From Rhodocyclales bacterium (GTDB taxonomy: Bacteria > Pseudomonadota > Gammaproteobacteria > Burkholderiales > Rhodocyclaceae), in assembly GCA_016235745.1 (NCBI GenBank), contig JACRJA010000037.1:1-64000 (forward strand): 64,000 nt of DNA. Reading direction: 5' to 3'. Positions 1 to 8,676 of this stretch are shown one piece after another (the first letter of the stretch is position 1; each line of letters begins with the position of its first letter). Made by a program: the position numbers and the translations under genes. Below the pieces are notes generated by a model. It made no database searches, was not told where the DNA came from, and saw only the letters and a program-made list of their open reading frames with translations.

Positions 1-95
1 ACACTCTCCGCGCCAGCACCCACACCGCTCGACTGTCCCCAAATTCTTAAAGAACCCTTCCCACCACACCGCATCAGCAGCGCGGCAGAACCAGC
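1..95 (-). other. Leader of an rRNA operon running leftward out of the window
   Basis: Read on the minus strand, this stretch follows two sigma-70 promoters and carries a boxA-like antitermination site followed by a GTGTGGG-containing tract, the arrangement of proteobacterial 16S rRNA leaders. The 16S gene itself would begin beyond position 1 and is not in the window. The assignment rests on promoter spacing and leader motifs only. Confidence 0.7.
44..55 (-). promoter_or_regulatory. boxA antitermination element of rrn leader
   Basis: The minus strand reads GTTCTTTAAGAA, close to the boxA core (TGCTCTTTAACA) bound as RNA by NusB/S10 in rRNA leaders. It is followed by TTTGGGGACAG, similar to the conserved tract after boxA in betaproteobacterial 16S leaders. 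Confidence 0.7.
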
Positions 96-124
96 ATTAT
101 TCCTTACTCCAGCACCCCTGTCAA
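96..124 (-). promoter_or_regulatory. rrn promoter P2 (sigma-70)
   Basis: Minus strand: perfect -35 TTGACA (119-124), a 17-base spacer and -10 AATAAT (96-101). It lies about 40 bases before boxA and in the same direction, so it is best read as the downstream promoter of the rRNA operon. Confidence 0.7.
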
Positions 125-193
125 TACCTTCGAAGCCGATCTCTCCATTCCCTCGAACCGGCTCCAGGGCGCCCTCATGCAGCAGGGAGGCGA

Positions 194-222
194 ATTGTAG
201 GGGAGCACGCCACAGAATGCAA
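194..222 (-). promoter_or_regulatory. rrn promoter P1 (sigma-70, GC-rich discriminator)
   Basis: Minus strand: -35 TTGCAT (217-222), 17-base spacer, -10 TACAAT (194-199), then TCGCCTCC. A GC-rich discriminator directly after the -10 box is typical of stringently controlled rRNA P1 promoters. It sits 70 bases upstream of P2, giving a tandem pair. Confidence 0.6.
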
Positions 223-296
223 GAGGGCGGACGGGGATGTGGCGCAGTTTTTGCTTAGCTCATCATAGAGGCAGTCGATGCTGACTCCAGCTCGAT

Positions 297-1673
297 TCAG
301 AAGGCTGCGGAAGCGAAACTCTCGAAGCGGGTATGCTCGCCGAAGAAGCTCAGCCGGATGGTTCCGGTAGGGCCATTGCGGTGCTTGGCGATGATGATCT
401 CGGCCACGCCTTTGTCGGGTGTGTCGGGGTTGTAGACTTCGTCGCGGTAGATGAACATGATGATGTCCGCGTCTTGTTCGATGGCGCCCGATTCGCGTAG
501 ATCCGACATGACCGGCCGTTTGTTCGGTCGTTGTTCGAGGCTGCGGTTGAGTTGCGACAGAGCGATGATCGGTACGTTGAGCTCTTTGGCGAGCGATTTC
601 ACCGAGCGGGAGATTTCGGAGAGTTCGGTGGCGCGGTTGTCGCTTTCGCGGGTGCCGGTCATCAGCTGCAGGTAGTCGATGACGATGAGTCCGAGTTTGC
701 CGCATTGACGGGCGAGGCGCCGGGCGCGGGCGCGCAGGTCGATCGGATTGAGGCCGGGGGTTTCGTCGATGAAGATGGGGGCTTCGTAGAGCTTGCCCAT
801 GGCGGCGGTCAGGCGTTGCCAGTCGTCGTCGGACAGACGCCCTCGGCGCAGATTCTGCATGTCGATGCGTCCGAGCGAGGCAAGGAAGCGCATGGCGAGC
901 TGGGTGCTGGGCATCTCCATGGAGAAGACGGCCACCGGCAGGCGTTGGTGGATGGCGACGTGTTCGGCGATGTTGAGCGCGAGCGTCGTCTTGCCCATGG
1001 CGGGGCGGCCGGCGAGGATGATGAGGTCGGAGGGTTGCAGGCCGGAGGTCTTTTCGTCGAGATCGACGTAGCCGGTGGGAACGCCGGTGACCTCGCTGGG
1101 GTCGGCGCGGTCGTAGAGTTCCTGGACGCGGTCGACGACGAGCTTGAGCGCTTGCCCGATGGGGATGAAGCCGGTGAGACTGCGGGCGCCGGCTTCGGCG
1201 ATCTCGAAGATCTTGGCTTCGGCTTCGTCGAGCAGGGACTTGGCTTCGCGCCCCATGGGGCTGAGGGCGGAGGCGGCGATTTCGTCGGCCACGGCGATGA
1301 GTTTGCGCAGGATGGCGCGCTCGCGAATGATTTCGCCGTAGCGACGGACGTTGGCGGCCGACGGGGTCTGGTTGGCGAGCTCGGCCAGATAAGCGAGTCC
1401 GCCGGCGGCTTCCGCTTCCCCGCTCTTTTCCAGCGACTCGTGGACGGTGACGACGTCGGCGGGGCGTCCTTGTTCGACGAGGCGGCTGATGTGGCGAAAA
1501 ATGCGCCGGTGCTCGTCGCGGTAGAAGTCGTCGGGACCGACGAGATCGGCGACGCGCTCCCAGGCGGTATTGTCGAGGAGCAGCCCGCCGAGCAGCGCTT
1601 GTTCGGCTTCGAGCGAGTGCGGCGGAAGTTTGAACCCGGTAGAGGACGGAGCGAGCAGAAGTTCATCGGACAT
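297..1673 (-). CDS. dnaB: Replicative DNA helicase DnaB
   Basis: Hexameric 5'-3' helicase that unwinds DNA at the replication fork and recruits primase. The 458-residue protein has the usual DnaB N-terminal domain (PHSLEAEQALLGG at about 18-30), a linker, and a RecA-like motor domain with Walker A GRPAMGKTT near 222-230 and the Walker B region LIVIDYLQLM. Length is normal for the family. I chose the ATG giving MSDELL; a GTG 21 bases upstream is in frame, but neither has a clear ribosome site. It follows rpsF-priB-rpsR-rplI on the same strand but is separated from rplI by a strong terminator, so it probably has its own promoter. Confidence 0.97.
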   Translation of the reverse strand: MSDELLLAPSSTGFKLPPHSLEAEQALLGGLLLDNTAWERVADLVGPDDFYRDEHRRIFRHISRLVEQGRPADVVTVHESLEKSGEAEAAGGLAYLAELANQTPSAANVRRYGEIIRERAILRKLIAVADEIAASALSPMGREAKSLLDEAEAKIFEIAEAGARSLTGFIPIGQALKLVVDRVQELYDRADPSEVTGVPTGYVDLDEKTSGLQPSDLIILAGRPAMGKTTLALNIAEHVAIHQRLPVAVFSMEMPSTQLAMRFLASLGRIDMQNLRRGRLSDDDWQRLTAAMGKLYEAPIFIDETPGLNPIDLRARARRLARQCGKLGLIVIDYLQLMTGTRESDNRATELSEISRSVKSLAKELNVPIIALSQLNRSLEQRPNKRPVMSDLRESGAIEQDADIIMFIYRDEVYNPDTPDKGVAEIIIAKHRNGPTGTIRLSFFGEHTRFESFASAAF

Positions 1674-1717
1674 GAAGCGGGGGTCTCGAGGCACAGGAAT
1701 GGGTTCATTCTAACGCC

Positions 1718-1758
1718 GAAAAAGCAACGAGCGCCGGACCCGCAGGCACGGCGCTCGT
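1718..1758 (-). terminator. Rho-independent terminator after rplI
   Basis: On the minus strand a perfect 10-base-pair stem (1727-1736 with 1749-1758, ACGAGCGCCG paired with CGGCGCTCGT) with a 12-base loop is followed within a few bases by a run of five T. It lies just after the rplI stop and ends the ribosomal-protein operon before dnaB. Confidence 0.85.
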
Positions 1759-1780
1759 GAGGCGAGGCGCAGGGCAGGGA

Positions 1781-2230
1781 TCAGTGCTCGCCGAGCACCG
1801 AGACCTTGATGGTGACGCGCACGTCGGTGTGCAGGGCGATCTCGATGTCGGTCTCGCCGACGGTCTTGATCGGGCCCTGCGGCATGAGGATCTGGGCGCG
1901 CGGGATGTCGTAGCCCAGCTCCCCGAGCCCTTCGGAGATGTCGATGTTGGTGACCGATCCGAAGAGGCGGCCGTCTTCGCCGGCCTTGCGGGTGATCTGT
2001 ACCGTGATGCCCTCGAGGCGCGAGGCGAGCGCTTGCGCGGCGGCGAGTTTCTCGGCCTGCTGGCGCTCGAGCTCGGCGCGGCGGCGTTCGAATTCGGCGA
2101 TGTTCTCGGGCGTGGCGCGCTTGGCCTTCTTCTGGGGGATGAGGTAGTTGCGCGCGTAGCCGTCTTTGACCTTGACGATGTCGCCGAGGTTGCCGAGGTT
2201 GGTGACCTTCTCCATCAGGATGACTTGCAT
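1781..2230 (-). CDS. rplI: 50S ribosomal protein L9
   Basis: Large-subunit protein that binds 23S rRNA and helps maintain reading frame. The 149-residue length matches E. coli L9. The N-terminal RNA-binding domain is recognisable ([29 protein letters not shown]), followed by the long connecting helix rich in A, E and R (about 40-75) and the C-terminal domain. It is the last gene of the rpsF-priB-rpsR-rplI operon: 13 bases separate it from rpsR, and a terminator follows. Confidence 0.98.
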   Translation of the reverse strand: MQVILMEKVTNLGNLGDIVKVKDGYARNYLIPQKKAKRATPENIAEFERRRAELERQQAEKLAAAQALASRLEGITVQITRKAGEDGRLFGSVTNIDISEGLGELGYDIPRAQILMPQGPIKTVGETDIEIALHTDVRVTIKVSVLGEH

Positions 2231-2243
2231 GTCGGGCCTCCGC

Positions 2244-2492
2244 TCACTCGTGCTGGTCGGTGTAGGGCAGCAGCGCCAGGAAACGGGCGCGCTTGATGGC
2301 GGTGGCGAGCTGGCGCTGGTAGCGGGCGCTGGTGCCCGTGATGCGCGCCGGCATGATCTTGGCGACTTCGGTGATGAAGTCTTTCAGCAGCTCGACGTCT
2401 TTGTAGTCGATCTGCTCGATGCCTTCGGCCGTGAAGCGGCAGTATTTGCGGCGGCGGGAGAATCCGCGTCCGCCCCGTTCGGGTCTAGCCAT
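2244..2492 (-). CDS. rpsR: 30S ribosomal protein S18
   Basis: Small-subunit platform protein that partners S6. The 82-residue sequence contains the family core RRRKYCRF, the [10 protein letters not shown] segment and [18 protein letters not shown]. Its start codon overlaps the end of priB by eight bases, indicating translational coupling. S6 and S18 are encoded in the same operon, matching their heterodimer in the ribosome. Confidence 0.98.
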   Translation of the reverse strand: MARPERGGRGFSRRRKYCRFTAEGIEQIDYKDVELLKDFITEVAKIMPARITGTSARYQRQLATAIKRARFLALLPYTDQHE

Positions 2493-2796
2493 GTTCGTTT
2501 CCTTCCATGTGTCGTAATTCGGTGATGTGCAGAATGGGCGTGCGGCTCTTCAGGGTGCGCGCAGCGAGGAAGCCGGCGCAGCGGATCTGGGTTCCGAGCG
2601 GCAGTTCAGCAAGCCGCCGTCCGCATTCCCCCAGAGACTTGATGCCGAGCTCGAATTCGACGCGGCGCTCGGACCCGGCTTCGGTCTGCGTCGAACGATG
2701 CGCGAGCACGCCCTCGAAGACCGGGATGCCCGCCGGAGTGTAGCGCAGGCCACGGCTGGAGATCAGCACGCCGTCGAGTTCCACGCGGTTGCACAC
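2485..2796 (-). CDS. priB: Primosomal replication protein N (PriB)
   Basis: Small OB-fold single-stranded-DNA-binding protein of the PriA-dependent replication-restart primosome. The 103-residue protein shows the PriB core ([33 protein letters not shown]) and lies in the canonical position between rpsF and rpsR. The start is a GTG; an in-frame stop (the rpsF stop region) immediately upstream leaves little choice. Spacing to rpsF is 15 bases. Confidence 0.93.
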   Translation of the reverse strand: MCNRVELDGVLISSRGLRYTPAGIPVFEGVLAHRSTQTEAGSERRVEFELGIKSLGECGRRLAELPLGTQIRCAGFLAARTLKSRTPILHITELRHMEGNEHG

Positions 2797-2811
2797 CGGG
2801 CGGACGAAGCC

Positions 2812-3195
2812 TCAGGCCGCCGGAGTGCTTTCGGCGGCGGGTTCGGCCGCTGGCGCTTCCAGCAGGGAGCGGGACTTCTCTTCCTTCATCATCGGCGAGG
2901 GCTCGGTGACGGCCTTGTCCATGCGCACGGTGAGGTGGCGCAGCACGGCGTCGTTGAATTTGAAGGCGGTCTCGAGCTCGTTGAGGGTCTCGCCATCGCA
3001 CTCGATGTTCATCAGCACGTAGTGCGCCTTGTGCACTTTCTGGATGGGATAGGCGAGCTGGCGGCGTCCCCAGTCTTCGATGCGGTGGATCTTGCCGCCG
3101 CGGCCGGTGATGAGGTTGCGGTAGCGCTCGACCATGGCCGGAACCTGTTCGGACTGGTCCGGATGGACGATGAAGACGATTTCGTAGTGGCGCAT
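2812..3195 (-). CDS. rpsF: 30S ribosomal protein S6
   Basis: Small-subunit platform protein, heterodimer partner of S18. The 127-residue product begins [18 protein letters not shown] and contains [19 protein letters not shown] and the [10 protein letters not shown] strand. An upstream in-frame extension of 18 codons exists, but the chosen ATG is preceded by a good AAGGAG ribosome site 6 bases away. The alanine/glutamate-rich tail after residue 105 is longer than in E. coli and probably disordered. First gene of the operon, with a sigma-70 promoter about 65 bases upstream. Confidence 0.97.
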   Translation of the reverse strand: MRHYEIVFIVHPDQSEQVPAMVERYRNLITGRGGKIHRIEDWGRRQLAYPIQKVHKAHYVLMNIECDGETLNELETAFKFNDAVLRHLTVRMDKAVTEPSPMMKEEKSRSLLEAPAAEPAAESTPAA

Positions 3196-3260
3196 GTAGA
3201 CTCCTTGTGGTTGACGGGCAGCCTCCCGGCATGCGTTCCGGTGAGGCAAGGGAAACGTTT

Positions 3261-3289
3261 AGTATAGCGGCGAACGCGATGACTGTCTA
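3261..3289 (-). promoter_or_regulatory. Sigma-70 promoter of the rpsF-priB-rpsR-rplI operon
   Basis: Minus strand: -35 TAGACA (3284-3289), 17-base spacer, -10 TATACT (3261-3266), about 65 bases ahead of the rpsF start and immediately after the pgsA stop. Confidence 0.65.
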
Positions 3290-3317
3290 GGGCACCTCTA
3301 GCGCAATGGGCAGGCTT

Positions 3318-3890
3318 TCAGGACATGCCCTCGCGCAGCAGCGGCCAGGCGCGGCGCAGGTAATAGGCCATGGAGACGATGGTGAGCACGGCCGCCAGCC
3401 ACAGCATCGCTTGTCCCCAGAAGGGGGTGTCGAAGTGCGACAAGGGGCGCCAGTAGAGAAGCACGGGGATGGCGATGAGCTGGACGGTGGTCTTCAGCTT
3501 GCCGATGAAGGCCACGGCCACCGAGCCGCGGCTGCCGAGCCCGGCCATCCATTCGCGCAAGGCCGAGATGGTGATCTCGCGCCCGATGATGATGAGGGCG
3601 GCCAGGGCGTGCGCCCGCCCTAGATCGACGAGCACGATGAGGGCGGCGACGACCATCAGCTTGTCGGCGACCGGGTCGAGGAAGGCGCCGAAGCGCGACT
3701 GCTGTCCGAGCCGGCGGGCGAGGTAGCCGTCGAGCCAGTCGGTGATCGCGGCGGCGGTGAAGATGATGGTGGCCCAGAGATTGATGGCTTGAGGGTGCAG
3801 CCAGCCTTGAGGCAGATAGAAGAGCAGGACGAAGACGGGGATGAGGGCGATGCGCCCCCAGGTGAGCAGATTGGGAATGTTCCAGTGCAT
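3318..3890 (-). CDS. pgsA: CDP-diacylglycerol-glycerol-3-phosphate 3-phosphatidyltransferase
   Basis: Integral membrane enzyme making phosphatidylglycerol phosphate from CDP-diacylglycerol and glycerol-3-phosphate, the committed step to phosphatidylglycerol and cardiolipin. The 190-residue protein contains the CDP-alcohol phosphotransferase signature D-x2-DG-x2-AR-x8-G-x3-D-x3-D (DWLDGYLARR then GAFLDPVADK) and about five hydrophobic helices. The start MHWNIPNLLTWGR was preferred over an 18-codon upstream extension because PgsA proteins begin just before the NLLT segment. It lies downstream of uvrC, a pairing conserved in proteobacteria. Confidence 0.95.
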   Translation of the reverse strand: MHWNIPNLLTWGRIALIPVFVLLFYLPQGWLHPQAINLWATIIFTAAAITDWLDGYLARRLGQQSRFGAFLDPVADKLMVVAALIVLVDLGRAHALAALIIIGREITISALREWMAGLGSRGSVAVAFIGKLKTTVQLIAIPVLLYWRPLSHFDTPFWGQAMLWLAAVLTIVSMAYYLRRAWPLLREGMS

Positions 3891-3924
3891 CGTGCGCCCG
3901 TTCCTTCGCGTGTGCATCTTGCCG

Positions 3925-5724
3925 TCAGTGGCCGTGCAGCGCATTATAGAGGGTTTGGGCGAGACGCTGATCGATGCCGGGCACGCGGCACAGGTCTTCG
4001 ACGGTGGCCTCTTTCACGCCGTCGAGCCCGCCGAAGGCCGCGAGCAGTGCCTTGCGCCGTTTGGGGCCGATGCCAGGGATGTCTTCGAGGCGGGAACCGG
4101 TGCGGGCCTTGGCGCGGCGGGCGCGGTGGCCGGTGATGGCGAAGCGGTGCGCCTCGTCGCGCACGATCTGGATGAGGTGCAGCGCCGGCGAGGAAGGCGG
4201 CAGCTGCAGCGGGGTGCGCCCGTCGGCAAAGACGAGGGTCTCGAGGCCGGGCTTGCGCGCTTCGCCTTTGGCCACGCCCACGAGCGACAGCTCGAGCCCG
4301 AGTTCGTCGAGCACGCGGGCGGCGACTTCGAGCTGACCCTTGCCGCCGTCGATGAGCACGAGGTCGGGGCGCGGCGCCTCGCCCTCGGCAACCCGCTCAT
4401 AGCGGCGGGTGAGGACCTGGCGCATGGCGGCATAGTCGTCGCCCGGCGTGATGCCTTCGATGTGATAGCGCCGGTATTGCGAGGGATTCATCCCCTCCCC
4501 TTCCCAGACGACGCAGGAGGCCACGGTGGCCTCGCCCATGGTGTGGCTGATGTCGAAGCATTCGATGCGCCGCGGCGGCTCGGGCAGATCGAGCGCCGCA
4601 GCCAGTTCTTGCAGCTGGGTGCGGGCACGCTCCCCGCCGCGGGAGCGCGCCTCGATCGCCACTCGGGCGTTTGCTTCGGCCATCTCCATCCAGGCGCGGT
4701 CGGTGGCGCCGCGCCCGGTGCTCACGGCAATGGGGCGCTCGGCGAGGGCTTCGACGAATTCGGCGAGTTCCGGCGAAGCGAGGTTGGTGAGGATACGGTC
4801 GGGCCAGGGGTGGTCTTGATAGTGCTGTTCGAGGAAGGCTTGCAAGACGTCGGCCGGCTCGGCTCCCTCGGCCTGCTGAGGGAAGAGGGGGCGGTCGCCG
4901 AGATGCCGTCCCCCGCGCACCATGGCGAGGTTCACGCACACAAGCCCGGCGTGGGCGAGGACGACGAGGATATCGACGTCCTCGTCGCGGCGGCTGTCGA
5001 CGGCTTGCTGGTGCAGCACCGACTGCAGCGCCCGGAGGCGGTCACGCAACCGGGCGGCCTCTTCGAAGTCGAGCCGCTCGCTCGCGGCGGTCATCGCCGC
5101 GGAGAGCGCCTCGATCACCTCGCTCGATTTACCGGAGAGGAAGCGCGCGGCCATGTCGACCTGCTGCCGGTATTCCTCTACGCTCACTTTGCCGACACAA
5201 GGGGCGGTGCAGCGGTGGATTTGATGCAGCAGGCAGGGGCGCGAACGGTTACGGAACACCGAGTCGGCGCAGGTGCGCAGCTCGAAGAGTTTTTGCACGA
5301 GCTGGATGCTCTCGCGCGCCGCCCAGCCGTTCGGATAGGGGCCGAAGTAGCGCTCTCCCCGGTGCAGGGCGCCGCGGTAGGTCTGGATGGCGGGGAAGTC
5401 GCCGCCGGTGAGCCGGATGTAGGGGTAGGATTTGTCGTCGCGAAAGAGGATGTTGTAGCGCGGCGCCAGCGTCTTGATGAGGTGATTCTCGAGGATGAGC
5501 GCTTCGGCCTCGGAGCGCACCAGCGAGATGTCGACGCGTTCGATCTGGCGTACCATCAGGGCGATGCGCGGGCTCGGCAGACGGGTGCGGAAGTAGCTCG
5601 CCAGGCGCCGGCGCAGGTTCTTTGCCTTGCCGACGTAGAGCACGGTCTCGTCGGCACCGATCATGCGATAGACGCCGGGCGATTCGGGCACCGTCTGCAG
5701 AAAAGCGGAAGCGTCGAAACTCAT
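3925..5724 (-). CDS. uvrC: UvrABC excinuclease subunit C
   Basis: Makes the dual incisions around DNA lesions in nucleotide excision repair after loading by UvrB. The 599-residue protein has the N-terminal GIY-YIG nuclease (GVYRM near 18, VLYVGKAKNLRRRL), a cysteine cluster (C-AD-x-FRNRSRPC near 160-170), a UVR motif for UvrB binding (about 200-235), the RNase H-like nuclease domain (ECFDISHTMGE, VLIDGGKGQL) and tandem helix-hairpin-helix motifs at the C-terminus. uvrB is also in this window at 30637-32721 but is not linked in an operon. Confidence 0.97.
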   Translation of the reverse strand: MSFDASAFLQTVPESPGVYRMIGADETVLYVGKAKNLRRRLASYFRTRLPSPRIALMVRQIERVDISLVRSEAEALILENHLIKTLAPRYNILFRDDKSYPYIRLTGGDFPAIQTYRGALHRGERYFGPYPNGWAARESIQLVQKLFELRTCADSVFRNRSRPCLLHQIHRCTAPCVGKVSVEEYRQQVDMAARFLSGKSSEVIEALSAAMTAASERLDFEEAARLRDRLRALQSVLHQQAVDSRRDEDVDILVVLAHAGLVCVNLAMVRGGRHLGDRPLFPQQAEGAEPADVLQAFLEQHYQDHPWPDRILTNLASPELAEFVEALAERPIAVSTGRGATDRAWMEMAEANARVAIEARSRGGERARTQLQELAAALDLPEPPRRIECFDISHTMGEATVASCVVWEGEGMNPSQYRRYHIEGITPGDDYAAMRQVLTRRYERVAEGEAPRPDLVLIDGGKGQLEVAARVLDELGLELSLVGVAKGEARKPGLETLVFADGRTPLQLPPSSPALHLIQIVRDEAHRFAITGHRARRAKARTGSRLEDIPGIGPKRRKALLAAFGGLDGVKEATVEDLCRVPGIDQRLAQTLYNALHGH

Positions 5725-5736
5725 GGCAGGAACGAA

Positions 5737-6798
5737 TCAGAACCAGACATTGCGCTGCGACCAGTCGCGCACGCGCTCACGCGCTTGCAGGTAGGGTTCG
5801 AAGAGCTCGAGTTCGAACGGATCGGCAATGCGCGGGGAACCGAGCAGTCCTTGGCGGCGGGCGATGGCATCAGGCGCCGCCTCCGGCCACGCCGCTTCGA
5901 GCAGGCGCTCTACCCACTCGGGGCGGTTGCACACGAGCGCCAGGTCGCAGCCGGCCGCTAGCGCCGCCGCGACGCGTTCCTGCGGTTCGTCCCCGGCGGC
6001 TGCGGCCCCGGCCATGCCGAGATCGTCGGAGAGCACGGCCCCGCGGAAACCCAGCCGTCCACGCAGCACTTCGCCCAGCCAGAAGGCGGAAAACCCTGCC
6101 GGATCGGGTGCGCAGTGTTCATAGCGCACGTGCGCTGGCATGACGCCGGCAAGCGAGCGCAAGAGGCGATGGCGATAGGGCACGAGGTCGCGCTGCCAGA
6201 TCGCCTCGAAGGGGCGGGAATCGACCGGCAGCGTCTCGTGGGAGTCGGCCGCCACGGCGCCATGGCCGGGAAAATGCTTGCCGACGGCGCGCACCCCCAT
6301 CATGGCGAGCCCCGCCACCAGCGCCTGGGCAAGCCGCGCGACCACGCCGGGATCGTGGCTGAAGGCGCGATCGCCGATCACCGCGCTCACGCCGGCCTCG
6401 ACGTCGAGCACCGGCGCGAACGTGAGATCGATGCCGTGGGCGGCGAGTTCCGCACCGAGGACGAGGCCGACGTCGTAGGCCAGCATCACCGCCTGCTCGG
6501 GGTCGCGTTCGTATTCGTCGCCGAGCCGTCGCATGGGGGCGACCGGGGTGAAGCCATCCCCGCAGAAACGCTGCACGCGTCCGCCTTCCTGGTCGACGGC
6601 GATGACCAGCGGCCCTGGGCGGGCAGAACGTATCGCCCGTACCAGGGCGGCGAGCTGCGCCGAATCGCGATAGTTGCGGGCAAAGAGGATGACGCCGCCC
6701 ACCGCCGGATGGGCGAGGCGGCGCAGTTCTTCCGGGCTCGGTTCGAGGCCGGCGAGATCGACCATCAGAGGGCCGGGCGGCAAGGCGAGGGGGTCCAT
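5737..6798 (-). CDS. nagZ: Beta-N-acetylhexosaminidase (peptidoglycan recycling)
   Basis: Glycoside hydrolase family 3 enzyme that removes N-acetylglucosamine from anhydro-muropeptides in the cytoplasm. The 353-residue protein shows the NagZ signature KHFPGHG followed by DSHETLP (about 170-190), the flexible catalytic His-Asp loop of the family, and the substrate-binding DQEGGRVQR. A longer in-frame reading extends 65 codons upstream through acpS; the ATG giving MDPLALPPGPLMVDL matches known NagZ starts. It lies 14 bases after acpS, as the last gene of the lepB-nagZ run. Confidence 0.95.
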   Translation of the reverse strand: MDPLALPPGPLMVDLAGLEPSPEELRRLAHPAVGGVILFARNYRDSAQLAALVRAIRSARPGPLVIAVDQEGGRVQRFCGDGFTPVAPMRRLGDEYERDPEQAVMLAYDVGLVLGAELAAHGIDLTFAPVLDVEAGVSAVIGDRAFSHDPGVVARLAQALVAGLAMMGVRAVGKHFPGHGAVAADSHETLPVDSRPFEAIWQRDLVPYRHRLLRSLAGVMPAHVRYEHCAPDPAGFSAFWLGEVLRGRLGFRGAVLSDDLGMAGAAAAGDEPQERVAAALAAGCDLALVCNRPEWVERLLEAAWPEAAPDAIARRQGLLGSPRIADPFELELFEPYLQARERVRDWSQRNVWF

Positions 6799-6812
6799 GA
6801 AGGGCAAACTTT

Positions 6813-7220
6813 TCAGGCGGAAGGGAAAGACGAGGATTCGCCCTCGGCGCGTTCGAGCACGACGAAGGCGACGGCATACTCGCGCTCGTCGGCAAGGCTC
6901 AGGTGCGCCCGCAGCCCGGCGCCGGCAAGCCGCCCGGCGAGCGCCGCGGCGAAGGCAAAGAAGGGGCGTCCGCGCGCATCGTGCGCCACCCACAGATCCT
7001 GCCAGCCGAGCGCCGCCCCCAGCCCCGTGCCCCAGGCTTTGGCAAACGCCTCTTTGGCGGCGAAGCGCTTGGCGAGCAGCCGCTCCGGCATGGCAGCGCG
7101 AGAAAACTCTTCCCGCTCGGGCGCAGCGAGGATGCGCGCGGCGAAGCGCGGGCCGTGGCGCGCGAGCGCCGCGGCAAGACGCTCGATGCGCACGAGGTCG
7201 GTGCCCACGCCCACGATCAT
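6813..7220 (-). CDS. acpS: Holo-[acyl-carrier-protein] synthase
   Basis: Transfers 4'-phosphopantetheine from CoA to the conserved serine of acyl carrier protein; its substrate AcpP is encoded in this window at 19265-19504. The 135-residue product begins [15 protein letters not shown], with the Mg-binding Asp in GTDL, and contains the second signature [13 protein letters not shown] near 58-70. The start codon overlaps the pdxJ stop by four bases (ATGA), so the two are translationally coupled. The order pdxJ-acpS-nagZ is conserved in betaproteobacteria. Confidence 0.95.
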   Translation of the reverse strand: MIVGVGTDLVRIERLAAALARHGPRFAARILAAPEREEFSRAAMPERLLAKRFAAKEAFAKAWGTGLGAALGWQDLWVAHDARGRPFFAFAAALAGRLAGAGLRAHLSLADEREYAVAFVVLERAEGESSSFPSA

Positions 7221-7966
7221 CGGGCGCACGCCTCGCGCATCAGCCGTTTCATCTCGCGCACGGCCTCGCGCAGGCCGGTGAAGACGGCGCGGCTGACGAT
7301 GGCGTGTCCGATGTGCAGTTCCCGCACGCCGGGCAGGGCCGCCACCGGCTGGACGTTGTAGTAGTTGAGGGCATGCCCGGCGTTGAAGCGCATGCCCAGC
7401 CCTACGATCGCCTCCCCCGCGCGGCGCACCTTGTCGAGTTCGGCCTGCACGGCGGGACGCTCCCGATCGCGCCCGGCGGCATGGAAGGCATGGGCGTAGG
7501 GGCCGGTGTGCACCTCGCACACTTCGGCGCCGATGCGGCTGGCTGCCTCGACCTGGCGGAGGTCCGCATCGAGAAAGACGCTGACGACGATGCCGGCATC
7601 GCGCAGGCGGGAGACGACACCCCGCAGGCGGGCCTCGTCGCGCACGATGTCGAGCCCCCCTTCGGTGGTGATCTCCTGGCGCCCCTCGGGCACCAGCATG
7701 GCCATCTCGGGCTTGAGGGAACAGGCGATCGCCACCATCTCGTCGGTGGGCGCCATCTCGAGGTTGAGATTGGTCTGGGTGAGTTCGCGCAGCCGTCGCA
7801 CGTCGGCGTCCTGGATGTGGCGGCGATCCTCGCGCAGATGCACCGTGATGCCGTCGGCTCCGCCGAGGTGCGCTTCCACCGCCGCCCACACCGGGTCGGG
7901 CTCATAGGTGCGGCGCGCCTGGCGCAGCGTGGCGACGTGGTCGATGTTCACTCCGAGTTCGATCAT
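7217..7966 (-). CDS. pdxJ: Pyridoxine 5'-phosphate synthase
   Basis: Condenses 1-deoxy-D-xylulose 5-phosphate with 3-amino-2-oxopropyl phosphate in the last ring-closing step of vitamin B6 synthesis. The 249-residue TIM barrel starts [15 protein letters not shown] and contains [21 protein letters not shown] and the phosphate-binding C-terminal loop (GHAIVSRAV). Overlaps both neighbours by four bases (recO upstream, acpS downstream), a tightly coupled operon. Confidence 0.96.
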   Translation of the reverse strand: MIELGVNIDHVATLRQARRTYEPDPVWAAVEAHLGGADGITVHLREDRRHIQDADVRRLRELTQTNLNLEMAPTDEMVAIACSLKPEMAMLVPEGRQEITTEGGLDIVRDEARLRGVVSRLRDAGIVVSVFLDADLRQVEAASRIGAEVCEVHTGPYAHAFHAAGRDRERPAVQAELDKVRRAGEAIVGLGMRFNAGHALNYYNVQPVAALPGVRELHIGHAIVSRAVFTGLREAVREMKRLMREACAR

Positions 7967-8670
7967 TCGAGCAGCTCCCGTAACATGCGTCGTGCCTGCA
8001 ATTCCTGCCCGTCGAGGGCGTGGTCGATGAGCCGGCGCGTGAGCGCGCGCACTTCGGCGAGCGTCTCCGGCCGGCTCCAGCGTCCGGCGCGTACGTCTTC
8101 CAGCGTCTCGGCGCTCACGATCGCCTCGCCCGGCCTTGCCGTTTCTTCCGCCTCGGTGAGCGGCACCAAGCCCCGGCGCGGCTCGAAGCGGTAGCGCCCG
8201 GCCGCGGCTTGCGGCCAATCCAGGCCATAGCCCAGCGCGGCGAGGAAGGCGAGTTCGAAGCGGCGCAACACGGGCGAGAGCGCCTCGCCCTTGGCGAGCG
8301 CGCGCACCGCCGCATCGTAGGCGAGGAAGACCTCGCGGTGGGGATCCTCGCGCGCGAGCAGCCGCAGCACCAGCTCGTTGAGATAATACCCGCACCACAG
8401 CGCCCTGCCCTGCAGCAAAGGCACGCCGCCGGCCCACTCGGCCCGCGTGAGGGTGCGCACTTCGCCCGCTCCACTCCAGCCGAGCACGAGCGGCTGGAAG
8501 GTGAGCAGCACCGGGCGCAGCTGAGAACCGGGGCGGCGTGCCCCCTTGGCGACCAGAGCGAGACGGCCGTGTTCGAGCGTGAGCACCTCGAGCAGCAGGC
8601 TCGTCTCGCGCCAGGGCCGTGCGTGCAAGACGTAGGCGGGCTCGGCCTCGACCCGTTGCCGCCGCGTCAT
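7963..8670 (-). CDS. recO: DNA repair protein RecO
   Basis: RecFOR pathway protein that anneals complementary strands and helps load RecA onto SSB-coated DNA. The 235-residue protein has the N-terminal OB fold ([32 protein letters not shown]) and the helical C-terminal domain ([24 protein letters not shown]). The four zinc-ligand cysteines found in some RecO proteins are not evident. Lies between era and pdxJ, the standard context. Confidence 0.94.
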   Translation of the reverse strand: MTRRQRVEAEPAYVLHARPWRETSLLLEVLTLEHGRLALVAKGARRPGSQLRPVLLTFQPLVLGWSGAGEVRTLTRAEWAGGVPLLQGRALWCGYYLNELVLRLLAREDPHREVFLAYDAAVRALAKGEALSPVLRRFELAFLAALGYGLDWPQAAAGRYRFEPRRGLVPLTEAEETARPGEAIVSAETLEDVRAGRWSRPETLAEVRALTRRLIDHALDGQELQARRMLRELLE

Positions 8671-8676
8671 GCGTCG

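Noticed and set aside
1674-1694. GTG start extending DnaB by seven residues
   Set aside because: Possible, but there is no better ribosome site and the ATG gives the more typical N-terminus; recorded as an alternative only.
3196-3317. tRNA genes after pgsA, as in some relatives
   Set aside because: No cloverleaf or TTCGA-type T-loop fits in the short interval, which is taken up by the rpsF promoter and leader. No tRNA was recognised in the other gaps.
3841-5961. 706-codon open frame on the plus strand opposite uvrC and pgsA
   Set aside because: Low-complexity Gly/Ala/Val/Asp/His composition, no domain, and fully antisense to confidently assigned genes; a by-product of GC-rich third positions. 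The same applies to long antisense frames over acxB (52133-54910), carA/dapB (44711-47047) and rne (27837-29945).
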